A stretch of DNA of 64,000 nucleotides from NCBI RefSeq assembly GCF_020514115.1, contig NZ_VTKZ01000007.1, positions 1 to 64,000 of the forward strand. The letters are read 5' to 3'. This stretch comes from Synechococcus sp. MU1642. GTDB lineage: Bacteria; Cyanobacteriota; Cyanobacteriia; PCC-6307; Cyanobiaceae. The notes under the pieces were generated by a model, which worked only from the letters and a program-made list of their open reading frames with translations, was not told the origin of the DNA and ran no database searches. Positions 41,513-51,847 of the stretch are shown piece by piece. Position 1 is the first letter of the stretch; the number at the start of each line of letters is the position of its first letter. Position numbers and translations under genes: made by a program.

Positions 41513-42689
41513 GCGACTTGCCTCGCTGGGCAGTGCTGTTTTTGCCCGTGTTGATGCTGCAAAGCACGCTTATCGGCTCGAGGCGTCTTCTTCGGTACGT
41601 TCGGGTCTGGTGGATCTCTCCATCGGATCGTCTGATCTTCGGCCACCCACGGCGTTGTTGGACACCATGGCCTCAGCGGTCATGCTGTCCAACAGCAGTT
41701 CCTATTGCCTTCAAGCCGGACTAAGGCCTTTCCACGCCGCCGTAGCGGACTGGTGTCGGCATCGCTTCGACGTTGCGGTGGATCCTGATCATGAAGTCCA
41801 GTTGTTGGTGGGATCCCAGGAAGGAACCGCCCATCTGCCGCTGGCGGTGCTTGATCCCGGTGACGCTGCCCTGCATCTGGACCCCTGTTATCCGTCCCAC
41901 ACCGGTGGGTTGCACCTGGCGGGAGCTCGGACCAAGGCCTTGGCCCTCTCCCCTGAAAACGACTGGCGGCCGGATCTGTCGACCATCAGCCCCGAGCTTT
42001 GGGAGCAACTGAAGCTGTTCGTTTTTGGGTATCCCCACAACCCTTCAGCCCGAGTGGGGGATCAGGAGGATCTCAATCGCATCACGACGATCGCGGCTCT
42101 GCACGATGTGGTGATCGCTCACGACAATCCCTATGTGGATCTCGCCCTGGATGGAGAGCCTCCCTCGCTTTTGCAGACTCCGAACTGGAGGGAGTGCGGT
42201 ATCGAATTCTTCTCCCTCTCGAAGGGCTGGTGCCTTGGGGGGTTCAGGCTCGGTTTCGCCGTTGGTGCAGCACCGCTGATTGAGGCACTGCGTCGCACCA
42301 AGGCCGTCATCGATTTCAACCAGAGCCTTGCCCTGCAGCAGGGTGCGATCCAGGCCTTGCAACGCTTCCCCGATTGGCCGCGGCAACTGCATCCGACATA
42401 TCGCGAACGACGGGATCGTGTGGTCGAAACCCTCAGGGCACGCGGTTGGTCAGTTCCCTGTCCAGAGATGGCGATGTACCTCTGGTTCCCTTTGCCTGAT
42501 GTGGCCAAGCGTCGGGGTTGGAGTGATGAAGATGCCGCGAGGGAACTGCTTCAGCGCAGTGGTGTCGCCTTGACCCCTGGGTCTGGGTTTGGTGGCGGCG
42601 GTCGCATGTGGCTGCGCATGGCGCTGGTGCGGCCGGTGAGTGAGTTGGTGGACGCTGCATCGCGTCTCGCGGATGCGATGGATGACTGA
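41499..42689 (+). CDS. Class I/II PLP-dependent aminotransferase
   Basis: 396 residues from ATG 41499 (MPTSKRLASLGSAVF). The PLP-lysine lies in 'FFSLSKGWCLGGFRLG' near residue 250, the phosphate cup around 'SQEGTAHLPLAV' and 'FGYPHNPSARVGD', and the C-terminal Arg in 'GGRMWLRMALV'. It resembles the LL-diaminopimelate aminotransferase/aspartate aminotransferase branch, but its own substrate is not certain. It overlaps trxA (14 bp) and birA (8 bp), suggesting one transcript. Confidence 0.88.
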   Translation: MPTSKRLASLGSAVFARVDAAKHAYRLEASSSVRSGLVDLSIGSSDLRPPTALLDTMASAVMLSNSSSYCLQAGLRPFHAAVADWCRHRFDVAVDPDHEVQLLVGSQEGTAHLPLAVLDPGDAALHLDPCYPSHTGGLHLAGARTKALALSPENDWRPDLSTISPELWEQLKLFVFGYPHNPSARVGDQEDLNRITTIAALHDVVIAHDNPYVDLALDGEPPSLLQTPNWRECGIEFFSLSKGWCLGGFRLGFAVGAAPLIEALRRTKAVIDFNQSLALQQGAIQALQRFPDWPRQLHPTYRERRDRVVETLRARGWSVPCPEMAMYLWFPLPDVAKRRGWSDEDAARELLQRSGVALTPGSGFGGGGRMWLRMALVRPVSELVDAASRLADAMDD

Positions 42690-43464
42690 TCCACGCATGC
42701 CGCGACATCGATACCCACACCATGGTGGTGGCCGGTTGATGGCGACGTATCGCCGCCTCGCAGGTGCCTCGGCACGCCACTGGACCATCCGGCACGTGCC
42801 TGTGTGCAGCAGCACGGAGGAGCTGCTGGGGACCTGGTTGCGCGATCAGCCCTCGTTGATGGGGCCTCGCGCCGTCATTGCTACCCACCAGCGACGGGGA
42901 GTCGGTCAATGGAGGCGTGCCTGGGTTTCTCCGCCAGGTGGTGTCTGGATCAGTGCTGCATTGCCCTGGCGGAGCCATGGGTCCGGTCAGGCCGGCTTGC
43001 TTGGGTTGGCGCTGGCCCTCTCCGTGGTGCAACGGCTTGAGCAGAGGGGCCTTACGGTTCAGATCAAATGGCCCAATGACCTGCTCGTGAACGGTCGCAA
43101 ATTGGCGGGCCTTCTGCCTGGGGTGGTGCAGCGGGGCTCCCAGATGCGTTTGCTGCGCATCGGCCTGGGCCTGAATGTGCGGAATTCAGTTCCTGGTCAT
43201 GCCATTGCCCTGCGAAGGCTTGAAGGGCAGCAGGCTGCGGATCCGATCAGGTGGACGGCGGAGGTTTTGCTGGCCTTCGATCACTGTTACGGCGTCGGAG
43301 GCGATGGGGCCTGGTGCCTCGATGGCGTTCAGGCCCGGCTCTGGTCCGATCAGCTCGTCCATCCTGAAGATGGTCAGATCTGGAGGATTGCTGGCCTGGA
43401 ACGCGATGGAGGACTTCGTTTGCGTCAGGGTTCAAGGACCGAAACCTGGCGCCGCTGGCCCTGA
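42682..43464 (+). CDS. birA: Biotin-[acetyl-CoA-carboxylase] ligase (BirA-type, no HTH)
   Basis: 260 residues from ATG 42682 (or 241 from ATG 42739). 'ATHQRRGVGQWRRAWVSPPG' contains the biotinyl-AMP loop (a GRG-like variant GVGQ), and 'IKWPNDLLVNGRKLAGLLPG' (in parts) the biotin-binding KWPND motif. There is no N-terminal helix-turn-helix, so it is a pure ligase without repressor role. It biotinylates the BCCP of acetyl-CoA carboxylase. Last gene of the trxA-aminotransferase-birA run. Confidence 0.9.
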   Translation: MTDPRMPRHRYPHHGGGRLMATYRRLAGASARHWTIRHVPVCSSTEELLGTWLRDQPSLMGPRAVIATHQRRGVGQWRRAWVSPPGGVWISAALPWRSHGSGQAGLLGLALALSVVQRLEQRGLTVQIKWPNDLLVNGRKLAGLLPGVVQRGSQMRLLRIGLGLNVRNSVPGHAIALRRLEGQQAADPIRWTAEVLLAFDHCYGVGGDGAWCLDGVQARLWSDQLVHPEDGQIWRIAGLERDGGLRLRQGSRTETWRRWP

Positions 43465-43530
43465 GTTGGTGTCCCATCCATAGGATTTTTTGGCACAGCC
43501 GTCTCCTCCGTTAGCGCAGGGTCACTGAAA

Positions 43531-44229
43531 TCATTGTGGGCATCCTGTGAGAGCCCGACCATCCTCGAAGCGAGCAATGCGTTGTGCTCGGGCTGCTACA
43601 TCGTCCTCATGGGTCACCATCACCAGGGTGATGCCTTGTTGGTGGAGTTCATCAAACAGTTCCAGCACCTCTGCGGTGGTGCTGGAGTCCAGCGCCCCTG
43701 TGGGTTCGTCCGCCAGCAGCAGGCTGGGGCGGTTGATGATGGCCCGGGCAATGGCAACACGTTGTTGCTGTCCTCCCGAGAGCTGATTGGGCTTGTTCTC
43801 CAGACGCTGTGCCAGACCAACGCGGCGCAGGGCCGATTGGGCACGCTCGATCCGTTCGTCCCTGGGCACCCCCGCATAAATCATCGGGAGCATCACATTC
43901 TCCATGGCGCTGGCGTGGCCGAGCAGATGGAACTGCTGAAAGACAAACCCGAGCGAGCCGTTGCGAACGTCGGCTAACGCATCGTCCTCCAACTGTTCAA
44001 CGGCCATGCCATTGAGCCGGTAGGTCCCACTGGTGGGCCGGTCGAGGCAGCCAAGGATATTCATTGCCGTGCTCTTGCCGGAGCCGCTGGCGCCCATCAC
44101 CGCCAGGTAATCCCCCTCCCGGACGGTGAGATTCAGTTGATTAAGGGCTTTAACTTTGAGATCACCTGATCCGTAGATCTTGCTGATACCCCGGAGCTCA
44201 GCAACTGGCGGTCGCGCAGGCTCAGCCAA
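43531..44229 (-). CDS. ABC transporter ATP-binding protein (MacB/LolD/DevA-like)
   Basis: 232 residues from TTG 44229. Walker A 'GASGSGKST', Q-loop, signature '[20 protein letters not shown]', Walker B '[13 protein letters not shown]' and switch His '[12 protein letters not shown]'. The '[20 protein letters not shown]' start fits lipoprotein/antimicrobial-peptide exporters of the MacB/LolD/DevA branch. No permease gene lies beside it. It overlaps the ndhB stop by 8 bp on the same strand, so it may be co-transcribed with ndhB. Confidence 0.9.
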   Translation of the reverse strand: MAEPARPPVAELRGISKIYGSGDLKVKALNQLNLTVREGDYLAVMGASGSGKSTAMNILGCLDRPTSGTYRLNGMAVEQLEDDALADVRNGSLGFVFQQFHLLGHASAMENVMLPMIYAGVPRDERIERAQSALRRVGLAQRLENKPNQLSGGQQQRVAIARAIINRPSLLLADEPTGALDSSTTAEVLELFDELHQQGITLVMVTHEDDVAARAQRIARFEDGRALTGCPQ

Positions 44230-45793
44230 GGCCTTTAAGGCTGGAGAGGGCGATGGCCTGCTGAAGCAATGGAGTTCCTGCAACCGCGGTGTTGGCCCAC
44301 TGGAAGAGGGGATTGGAGAGGATTCCGCCAACGGCTGTAATGGCCACACATCCGATTAGGGCAACCCGTAGCGGCTGCATCCCCATCAACGACCAGTTCA
44401 CGTCGGGATAGGCCTTGACCACATCGGAGGCCTCTTGGGGCTCCTTCACCACCATCATCTTGATGACTGAGATGTAGTAGTAGATCGAGATCACAGAGGT
44501 GACCAAGCCAACCACCACCAGCAGGTACTGGTGGTTCGCCCAACCGGCAAAGAACAGATAGATCTTTCCAAAGAACCCCAGCATTGGGGGGATCCCACCC
44601 AGGGAAAGCAGGCAAAGACTCAGGCCGAGGGTGATCAGGGGATCCTTTTGGTACAGCCCGGCGTAATCAGAGATTCGGTCACTTCCAGTGCGGATCGAGA
44701 AGAGGATGATGCAGGCGAAGGCCCCAAGGTTCATGAATAGGTAGGCCGCCATGTACAAAACCATGGCTGCAAAACCATCCTCGGTGCCGCAGACCATGCC
44801 GATCATCACGAAGCCGGCCTGGCCGATCGAGCTGTAGGCAAGCATCCGCTTCATCGATGTCTGTGCGAGGGCAACAACGTTGCCCAAGGTCATGCTCAAT
44901 ACCGCCAGAACGGTGAACAGCAGTTTCCATTGATCGTCAAAGGCACCGAAGCAACCCACCAGGATGCGAAGAGCCAAGGCGAAACCGGCTGCTTTAGAAC
45001 CCACGGAGAGAAACGCCACCACAGGGGTTGGTGAGCCTTCGTAGACGTCAGGCGTCCATTGGTGGAAAGGAACTGCAGCGATCTTGAATGCAACGGTGGC
45101 CAAGACAAAAACCAGGGCCAAAGCGGCCAGCGGTGTGGTGCTGCTCTGCAGTGCCAGGCCGATGGTGTCGAGGCTGGTGCTGCCGCTCAGGCCGTAGAGA
45201 AGGGAGGAGCCGTAGAGGAAAACAGCAGCAGCTGCCGATCCCACTAGTAGATATTTGAGTGCTGCTTCAGAACTGCGGGCATCCCGCTTCATGTAGCCCG
45301 ACAGCAGATAACTGGCGACGGAGAGCGTTTCCAGCGAAATGAACACACTCACCAGATCCGTTGCCCCGCAAAGAAGCATGGCGCCGAGGGTGGCGGCGAG
45401 AAGGATGGCGGCGTACTCGCCAACAGGTGTGCCGCTCTTCTCGGCATAACGCCAGCTGATCAGTAGCGAAAGAAGCGTTGACAGGGCGATCACAGCCCTG
45501 AAGGCCACTGCCAGGTTGTCGGCGAGAAAGGCCCCGAGGAAGGATGGCTCCAGGGGTGCATTCCACTGCAGGGCTAGCAGAACCAGGGAGCTCCCCAGGC
45601 CGATGTAGCAAATCGGGGGCACCCAGCGAGTGGCGACCTTTTCGCCGGCCAGGTCCACCAAGAGGGTGGCGATCATCGCCAGCAGCACTGCTGCTTCGGG
45701 CAGTACGGCGGAAGCGTTGAGAGAGAGATTCAGCAGCTCACCAGGGGCAGCCATGGCCTGGGTGGCGAGAAGGGAAGCACCCATATCGGGCAT
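44222..45793 (-). CDS. ndhB: NAD(P)H-quinone oxidoreductase subunit 2 (NDH-1)
   Basis: 523 residues from ATG 45793 ([14 protein letters not shown]), about 14 transmembrane helices. The proton-pump subunit pattern is seen: '[20 protein letters not shown]', '[20 protein letters not shown]' with conserved Glu/Lys, and '[20 protein letters not shown]'. NdhB is a membrane-arm subunit of the thylakoid NDH-1 complex for cyclic and respiratory electron flow. An extended frame to 45895 overlaps the topA promoter region and is not family-like. Confidence 0.95.
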   Translation of the reverse strand: MPDMGASLLATQAMAAPGELLNLSLNASAVLPEAAVLLAMIATLLVDLAGEKVATRWVPPICYIGLGSSLVLLALQWNAPLEPSFLGAFLADNLAVAFRAVIALSTLLSLLISWRYAEKSGTPVGEYAAILLAATLGAMLLCGATDLVSVFISLETLSVASYLLSGYMKRDARSSEAALKYLLVGSAAAAVFLYGSSLLYGLSGSTSLDTIGLALQSSTTPLAALALVFVLATVAFKIAAVPFHQWTPDVYEGSPTPVVAFLSVGSKAAGFALALRILVGCFGAFDDQWKLLFTVLAVLSMTLGNVVALAQTSMKRMLAYSSIGQAGFVMIGMVCGTEDGFAAMVLYMAAYLFMNLGAFACIILFSIRTGSDRISDYAGLYQKDPLITLGLSLCLLSLGGIPPMLGFFGKIYLFFAGWANHQYLLVVVGLVTSVISIYYYISVIKMMVVKEPQEASDVVKAYPDVNWSLMGMQPLRVALIGCVAITAVGGILSNPLFQWANTAVAGTPLLQQAIALSSLKGLG

Positions 45794-45904
45794 GGCAGCC
45801 TGGAACCGTTGCGCTGCGGCGACTGTAGCGGCGCTTGACGCGCCAACGGTCATGCAGAGCGCTGCTCGGTGCGATAAAGAAGGGGAACGGTTCATCTGCC
45901 GCTA

Positions 45905-48604
45905 GTGGCGCACACCCTCGTCATCGTTGAAAGCCCCACGAAGGCCAAAACCATCCGTGGCTTTCTGCCCAAGGGATTCAAAGTTGAAGCCTCCATGGGG
46001 CACGTCCGCGACCTCCCCAACAACGCCAGCGAGATTCCGGCATCGGCCAAGGGGCAGAAATGGGCCAATCTCGGCGTGAACACCGACGCAGATTTTGAGC
46101 CGCTGTACGTGGTCCCAAAGGACAAGAAGAAGACGGTTCGCGAACTCAAGGACGCTCTCAAGGGTGCTGATCAGTTGCTTCTGGCAACGGACGAAGACCG
46201 TGAAGGCGAAAGCATCAGTTGGCACCTGCTCCAGTTGCTGGCGCCGAAGGTGCCGGTGAAGCGCATGGTGTTTCACGAGATCACCAAGGAAGCCATCGGC
46301 AAGGCTCTTGACCAGACCCGCGACTTGGATATGGAGCTGGTTCATGCCCAGGAAACCCGGCGCATTTTGGATCGCCTTGTGGGATACACCCTGTCTCCTC
46401 TCCTCTGGAAAAAGGTGGCCTGGGGACTCTCTGCAGGGCGGGTTCAGTCCGTTGCAGTGCGGCTCCTGGTCCAACGGGAACGGGCCCGGCGTGCCTTCCG
46501 CAGCGGCAGTTACTGGGATCTCAAGGCCCAACTTGAGCAGTCGGGCAGCGCCTTTGAGGCCAAGCTCACCCACGTGGGTGGCCAGCGGATCGCCACCGGC
46601 AACGACTTTGACGAGAGCACCGGCGGGCTGAAGTCGGGTAGTGCCGTTCGGCTGCTCAGCGAGAGCGAGGCCAAGGCGTTGGCTGAAGCCGTGCGATCCA
46701 ACGCCTGGAAGGTGGACGCGGTGGAAGAGAAGCCCACCGTGCGCAAGCCGGTGCCTCCCTTCACCACCAGCACCCTCCAACAGGAGGCCAATCGCAAGCT
46801 GCGCCTCTCAGCCCGGGAAACCATGCGCTGTGCCCAGGGGCTCTACGAACGCGGTTTCATCACTTACATGCGGACCGACTCGGTTCACTTGTCGGATCAG
46901 GCGATTAATGCATCACGCAGCTGCGTGGAGAGCCTCTATGGCAAGGAGTATCTGAGCAAGGGGCCGCGGCAGTTCAGTACCAAAGCCCGCAATGCCCAGG
47001 AGGCCCATGAAGCGATTCGTCCGTCGGGCGAAAGCTTTCGAACCCCCGGTGAGACCGGTCTTGATGGGCGAGATTTGGCGCTCTATGAGCTGATCTGGAA
47101 GCGCACCGTGGCCAGCCAGATGGCCGAAGCCAGGCTCACCATGCTGTCGGTTGATCTCAGCTCAGGCGAGGCCAGTTTCCGGGCCAGCGGCAAGCGCATC
47201 GACTTTCCCGGTTTCTTCCGCGCCTACGTGGAGGGCAGCGATGATCCCGATGCGGCCCTTGAGGGGCAGGAAGTTTTGTTGCCGGCGTTGAGCGTTGGCG
47301 ATGCACCGGAGCCGAAGACTGTCGAACCTCTCGGCCATCAGACCCAGCCGCCGGCACGGTTCAGCGAGGCATCGCTGGTGAAGATGCTGGAAAAAGAGGG
47401 CATCGGCCGGCCGTCGACCTACGCCTCGATCATTGGAACGATTGTTGACCGCGGCTACGCCACGCTTCTGGGCAACGCCCTTACCCCAAGCTTCACCGCC
47501 TTTGCCGTGACGGCGCTGCTCGAGGAGCATTTCCCTGAACTGGTGGACACCAGCTTCACCGCCCGGATGGAGAACACCCTCGATGAAATCTCCCACGGCA
47601 AGGTGCAGTGGTTGCCTTACCTGGAGGGCTTCTACAAGGGTGACGAGGGCCTGGAAACCCAGGTGCAGCAGCGGGAAGGGGACATTGACCCAGGTGCATC
47701 CCGCACCATCGATCTGGAGGGCTTGTCCTCCGTGGTTCGCATCGGCCGTTTTGGCGCCTACCTGGAGTCCAAACGTGTCAGCGACGACGGTGATGAAGAG
47801 CTGATCAAGGCCACCTTGCCCCGGGAGATCACTCCGGCTGATCTGGATGAAGAGCAGGCCGAACTGATCCTCAAACAGAAGGCCGACGGCCCCGAAGCCA
47901 TCGGTGAGGATCCCGAAACAGGGGATTTGGTCTACCTGCTCTTCGGTCAGTACGGCCCGTACGTGCAGCGGGGTCAGGTGAGTGATGAGAATCCCAAGCC
48001 CAAGCGTGCGTCTCTGCCCAAGGGGCAGAAGCCGGAAGATCTCACCCTGGAGGATGCCCTCGGACTGCTCCGCTTGCCGCGTCTTCTCGGTGAACATCCA
48101 GATGGTGGGCGCATACAGGCGGGGCTGGGCCGCTTTGGCCCCTATGTCGTCTGGGACAAAGGCAAAGGCGAGAAGGATTACCGATCCCTAAAGGGGGATG
48201 ACGATGTTCTGGCGGTGGGACTGAGCCGTGCCCTTGAGCTGCTGGCCATGCCCAAACGGGGTCGGGGCGGACGCACCGCCCTCAAGGACCTCGGTAAGCC
48301 GGAGGGCAGTGATGAAACGATTCAGGTCTATGACGGCCCCTACGGCTTGTACGTCAAACAGGGCAAGGTGAATGCCTCGCTGCCGGAAGGCAAAGGCGCT
48401 GACGATGTGACCCTTGAGGAGGCGGTGGAACTGCTTGCCGCCAAGGCAGCATCGAAAAAGGGCGGTCGTAAAACTGCCGCTAAAAAACCGGCGGCGAAGA
48501 AGCCAGCTGCCAAGAAACCAGCCGCCAAGAAACCTCCTGCCACCACCAAGACCGGTCGGCTTAGGGCCAGTGCGGTGCGGGTGATCAAGCCGGCTGACAA
48601 TTGA
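45905..48604 (+). CDS. topA: DNA topoisomerase I (type IA)
   Basis: 899 residues from GTG 45905 ([17 protein letters not shown]). N-terminal Toprim domain ('[16 protein letters not shown]'), catalytic Tyr in '[15 protein letters not shown]' near residue 320, then '[20 protein letters not shown]'. C-terminal zinc-free repeats replace the zinc fingers ('[14 protein letters not shown]', '[14 protein letters not shown]') and the end is a Lys/Ala/Pro tail with [10 protein letters not shown] repeats. It relaxes negative supercoils. Divergent from ndhB. Confidence 0.97.
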   Translation: MAHTLVIVESPTKAKTIRGFLPKGFKVEASMGHVRDLPNNASEIPASAKGQKWANLGVNTDADFEPLYVVPKDKKKTVRELKDALKGADQLLLATDEDREGESISWHLLQLLAPKVPVKRMVFHEITKEAIGKALDQTRDLDMELVHAQETRRILDRLVGYTLSPLLWKKVAWGLSAGRVQSVAVRLLVQRERARRAFRSGSYWDLKAQLEQSGSAFEAKLTHVGGQRIATGNDFDESTGGLKSGSAVRLLSESEAKALAEAVRSNAWKVDAVEEKPTVRKPVPPFTTSTLQQEANRKLRLSARETMRCAQGLYERGFITYMRTDSVHLSDQAINASRSCVESLYGKEYLSKGPRQFSTKARNAQEAHEAIRPSGESFRTPGETGLDGRDLALYELIWKRTVASQMAEARLTMLSVDLSSGEASFRASGKRIDFPGFFRAYVEGSDDPDAALEGQEVLLPALSVGDAPEPKTVEPLGHQTQPPARFSEASLVKMLEKEGIGRPSTYASIIGTIVDRGYATLLGNALTPSFTAFAVTALLEEHFPELVDTSFTARMENTLDEISHGKVQWLPYLEGFYKGDEGLETQVQQREGDIDPGASRTIDLEGLSSVVRIGRFGAYLESKRVSDDGDEELIKATLPREITPADLDEEQAELILKQKADGPEAIGEDPETGDLVYLLFGQYGPYVQRGQVSDENPKPKRASLPKGQKPEDLTLEDALGLLRLPRLLGEHPDGGRIQAGLGRFGPYVVWDKGKGEKDYRSLKGDDDVLAVGLSRALELLAMPKRGRGGRTALKDLGKPEGSDETIQVYDGPYGLYVKQGKVNASLPEGKGADDVTLEEAVELLAAKAASKKGGRKTAAKKPAAKKPAAKKPAAKKPPATTKTGRLRASAVRVIKPADN

Positions 48605-49017
48605 TGGCACGTCTGCTTTGGCTGCTGCCTGTGGGGCTCCTGCAGGCCTGTGCCGGTACACCAGTCGCCGAGCAGTTGGAGCGATCCTTTGCGGTGCCTG
48701 AAGACAGACCGGTGCGGCTAACTACGCCCGTCCCGGCTGTGAAGACCAGCCCAACGGTTGCAAGTCCAACTGCTGATCCCCCCTCTGCACCGGCGACTGA
48801 GCCTGTTTTCCGGCCTGAGGCAGAGATTGCCCCAGAGCCTGTGCCGCGGCCAAAACTGCGGACGGTGGCATCCCAACGTCTGCCCCAGGCGCCTTACCGG
48901 ATCACCATCCGTTTGGCCGGAGCCGACCCTGCCGCTCCTGCGGAAGCCGTCACCCGCGCCTTGCGCGAGGCGGATGTTGGCTTCGCTGTGGAACGGATTG
49001 AGCGGGTCGAACCATGA
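48604..49017 (+). CDS. Putative lipoprotein, 137 aa
   Basis: [18 protein letters not shown] is a lipoprotein signal with the lipobox LQAC. A Pro/Thr/Ala-rich, probably disordered middle follows, then a small folded C-terminal part ('QAPYRITIRLAGADPAAPAE', 'EADVGFAVERIERVE'). The start overlaps the topA stop (TGATG) and the stop overlaps the DUF2232 gene. Function unknown. Confidence 0.7.
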   Translation: MARLLWLLPVGLLQACAGTPVAEQLERSFAVPEDRPVRLTTPVPAVKTSPTVASPTADPPSAPATEPVFRPEAEIAPEPVPRPKLRTVASQRLPQAPYRITIRLAGADPAAPAEAVTRALREADVGFAVERIERVEP

Positions 49018-49667
49018 CCGACGCGACGCCCCGGTTGAGCCGCCAGCAGGCTTTGAGGCTGGTTGAGGGGGCGTATCTCGCTGCCGCGACGGGGCTGATC
49101 TGGTTAGCCCTTTACTACTTACCGGTGGGTGGTGCACTGTTCCGTCTGGCCCTTCCCTTGCCCCTGATCCTGCTGCAGTTGCGGCGCGGCAGCCGTTCCG
49201 GCGCCGAGGGCCTGCTGCTCTCTGTTCTTCTGCTCACGGCTTTGATGGGTCCTTTGCGTGGGCCGCTTCTGCTGTTTCCCTACGGGCTTTTGTCGCTGTG
49301 GCTTGGCTGGAGCTGGTGCCGGGGGGTCAGCTGGTGGCTGAGCTGGTCGGGGGGCATCGTTCTTGGAACAGCGGGTTTTTTGGTCCGAGTTCTCGTGCTC
49401 TCGTTGCTGGTGGGAGAAAACCTCTGGGTGGTGATCACCCGGGCTGGCTCCGCTCTGCTCGACCGCTTGATTGCAGCGCTTCATCTGCCGATCACACCGG
49501 ATCTCACCCAGGTGCAGTTGATGGCGCTGCTGTTGGTGGTGGTTCAGGAGGTCATCTACGTCCTGTCCCTTCATGCTCTGGCGTATTGGATCTTTCCCCG
49601 CCTGAAATCACCGATTCCGGAGCCCCCGAGGCTGCTGCATGGACTCATTGCCCTTGATCCCCTCTGA
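49014..49667 (+). CDS. DUF2232 family membrane protein
   Basis: 217 residues with about six transmembrane helices ('LVEGAYLAAATGLIWLALYY', 'RGVSWWLSWSGGIVLGTAGF', 'LMALLLVVVQEVIYVLSLHA'). The layout and conserved 'RLALPLPLILLQLRRG' match DUF2232, a cyanobacterial membrane family. It overlaps both its neighbours by a few bases, so it belongs to the topA-downstream operon. Confidence 0.75.
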   Translation: MTDATPRLSRQQALRLVEGAYLAAATGLIWLALYYLPVGGALFRLALPLPLILLQLRRGSRSGAEGLLLSVLLLTALMGPLRGPLLLFPYGLLSLWLGWSWCRGVSWWLSWSGGIVLGTAGFLVRVLVLSLLVGENLWVVITRAGSALLDRLIAALHLPITPDLTQVQLMALLLVVVQEVIYVLSLHALAYWIFPRLKSPIPEPPRLLHGLIALDPL

Positions 49668-50823
49668 AGCTTCGGTGTTGCCTGAGGGCTGTCAGCAGCT
49701 GGGACGTCTCGGTGCAAACGCACTGGATGCAGCTGTACTCCGTCCCTGGACCTCCAACGAGCAACCGCTGGATCTGTTGCTCGTTCTGGCGGCCACACGA
49801 ACGGCGGAGCATGAGGGGATCTCTGCCGCTGGCTCCACCGTGGCTTCGCGGCGTTACACCGCCTTGGCTGATGCGGAGCTCCTGATCCGTGGTCCGGCTG
49901 AACAGCGCCGTTGGCCCTTGCCGCCGCTGCCCGCTGGGGTCTCTCCCGCCCTGCTCAGTTACGTCGCGGCGCGACGCTTGAAGTTGACGCCGCAGGTGGC
50001 GGCCCTCGGCTTGGTCCAGAAACCCGATTTTCCCCACCTGGATATTGAGCCCATGGATCAAGGGCCCTCGGCCTGTTTGTCCACGGGGGCGGCGATGCCA
50101 TTGCTGCGGGTGCAGCATTTGTGGCGACAGGGAGAGCTGCTGGGGCAGCGGTTGCAACGCCCCCTGGTAGTGGCGGAGTGTGTTCCAGGAGGCACCACAA
50201 CCGCTCAAGCGGTCTTGACGGCTCTCGGCGTGGAGGTTGCTCATCTGATCAGCGGTAGTGCTCTTCATCCGCCGCAGCAGCTCAAGCAAGAGCTCGTTAC
50301 CCGAGGGCTGCAGCGAGCGTCCCTTGGCGCGCATCCTTCGGCCGAGCAGATCCTGGCTGCTGTTGGTGACCCTTTTCAGGCCTTCACCGCAGGGGTCTTG
50401 GTGGGTGCGGTTTCGGCGGGACAGCCGCTGTTGCTGGGGGGCGGTTGCCAGATGCTGGCTGTTCTGGCCTTGGCGATGCAGGCTTTACCCGCTCGACAGC
50501 GGGAACACCTGGCGGTCCAGGTGCTGATCGGCACCACCGGCTGGCTCGCTGATGAGGGTGCGGCTGCTGCGGGTCAGTCCCCCTTCGGCGGGTTGGTGGA
50601 TGCCACCGCGAACCACCTGGCTGCCGCACTGTCCGTCTTGGCCTGTGGCGTGCGTTTTCACAGCAGTACCCATCAACCCTTAAGGGACTACGAACGGGGC
50701 TTTGTGAAAGAAGGGATGGGGGCCGGAGCCCTCTTGCTGCTCGCACAGCTGCGCGGTTGGTCCTGTGACGACCTGGTGCTGGATTGTGAGGATGCCTTGG
50801 AGCAGCTCTCAGCCGCCCCGTAA
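49639..50823 (+). CDS. CobT-like nicotinate-nucleotide--dimethylbenzimidazole phosphoribosyltransferase family protein
   Basis: 394 residues starting MDSLPLIPSEASVLPEG. 'VVAECVPGGTTTAQAVLTAL' and 'ALLLLAQLRGWSCDDLVL' together with 'ILIGTTGWLADEGAAA'-type stretches fit the TIGR00303 branch of the CobT family found in cyanobacteria. CobT builds the lower-ligand nucleotide of cobalamin. Marine Synechococcus make pseudocobalamin, so the base used may be adenine rather than dimethylbenzimidazole (inference from known physiology). Overlaps DUF2232. Confidence 0.82.
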   Translation: MDSLPLIPSEASVLPEGCQQLGRLGANALDAAVLRPWTSNEQPLDLLLVLAATRTAEHEGISAAGSTVASRRYTALADAELLIRGPAEQRRWPLPPLPAGVSPALLSYVAARRLKLTPQVAALGLVQKPDFPHLDIEPMDQGPSACLSTGAAMPLLRVQHLWRQGELLGQRLQRPLVVAECVPGGTTTAQAVLTALGVEVAHLISGSALHPPQQLKQELVTRGLQRASLGAHPSAEQILAAVGDPFQAFTAGVLVGAVSAGQPLLLGGGCQMLAVLALAMQALPARQREHLAVQVLIGTTGWLADEGAAAAGQSPFGGLVDATANHLAAALSVLACGVRFHSSTHQPLRDYERGFVKEGMGAGALLLLAQLRGWSCDDLVLDCEDALEQLSAAP

Positions 50824-50833
50824 CGTCAAGCCC

Positions 50834-51847
50834 ATGAACGACTGGAGTGAGCGGTTGGGTCCCCTGAGCCGGCGCCATTTGCTCCAGATGATCGGGGCGA
50901 CCGGTACCGTCCTGTTGGCGGGCTGTCGTCCTGCGACAGCCGCACCAACACTGATGACTCCGGCTGGGGTTTTGCCGAAACTGTGGGCTGATGCCTTGCC
51001 CAAGCCCTGGCGCCTGACGCTGGCCCCAGCCCAGCAGGACTGGACGCCGGCGGATCAGGCGCGTGCCGATTTGTTGGTGATGGGTGATGGGTGGCTGGAT
51101 GCCGATCCAGCGGACAAACTCCAGCCCATCGCCTCTCAACCGCTCTTCAGCCAGTTGGATGGTCAGGCCAAGGCTCTTCTGGCTGACCTCGGTGCCCTGC
51201 AGGATCGTGTGTTGCCGCTGGCCGTCAGCCCCTGGGTGATGCTGTTGAGGGATGACCCGGCCATGACCCAGAAGGGGTGGACTCTCCTCCTGGATTCCTC
51301 CATGGCAGGACGTGTGGTTCTGCCCGCCAGCCCCCGCCTGGTGATGAGCCTGGCGGACCATCTGGGCGGAGGTCAGGCCTTGAGTGCGCTGCGTCGCCAG
51401 GTCCTCACCTACGACGACCGGCAAGCCACCAACTGGCTGCTCAAGGGTGAGGCCAAGCTGGTGGTTCTACCGCTCAACCGCTGCATCACGCTGCTGGGGC
51501 GGGATCCCCGTCTTCGGGCTGTGCTGCCTGCCTCCGGTGCCCCCTTGCACTGGACTGTTCTGCTCCGACCGGAGGCCAGTCGTGAACCGGTGCCCCAGAG
51601 CTGGGTCGAGCAGGGATGGCGGGATCCCCTGCGTCGCCGCTTGGTGCAGCAGGGATGGCGGGTGCCGATTGCATCGTCAGGGGCGATGGCGGATCAGAAG
51701 GCCCTTTCGGCGCGTCTGCGGCCTCTGCTCTTTCCCTCTGCAGACACCTGGTCACGCTGCTGGTCACTGCCACCGCTGTTGCCCGACGACCGGAATGCCT
51801 TGGAAGAGCTCTGGCGAGATTCAGCTCCACAGTCGCCGCCGCGGTGA
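50834..51847 (+). CDS. PotD-like extracytoplasmic binding protein, probable Tat/lipoprotein
   Basis: 337 residues from ATG 50834. The signal 'LSRRHLLQMIGATGTVLLAGC' (split) has twin Arg and a lipobox LAGC. The mature part alternates alpha/beta with 'RADLLVMGDGWLDADPAD', 'VLPLAVSPWVMLLRDD' and 'LVVLPLNRCITLLGRDPR', like type-I/II periplasmic binding proteins of the spermidine/putrescine (PotD) type. No permease partner is adjacent. Convergent with the aldo/keto reductase, overlapping ~27 bp. Confidence 0.7.
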   Translation: MNDWSERLGPLSRRHLLQMIGATGTVLLAGCRPATAAPTLMTPAGVLPKLWADALPKPWRLTLAPAQQDWTPADQARADLLVMGDGWLDADPADKLQPIASQPLFSQLDGQAKALLADLGALQDRVLPLAVSPWVMLLRDDPAMTQKGWTLLLDSSMAGRVVLPASPRLVMSLADHLGGGQALSALRRQVLTYDDRQATNWLLKGEAKLVVLPLNRCITLLGRDPRLRAVLPASGAPLHWTVLLRPEASREPVPQSWVEQGWRDPLRRRLVQQGWRVPIASSGAMADQKALSARLRPLLFPSADTWSRCWSLPPLLPDDRNALEELWRDSAPQSPPR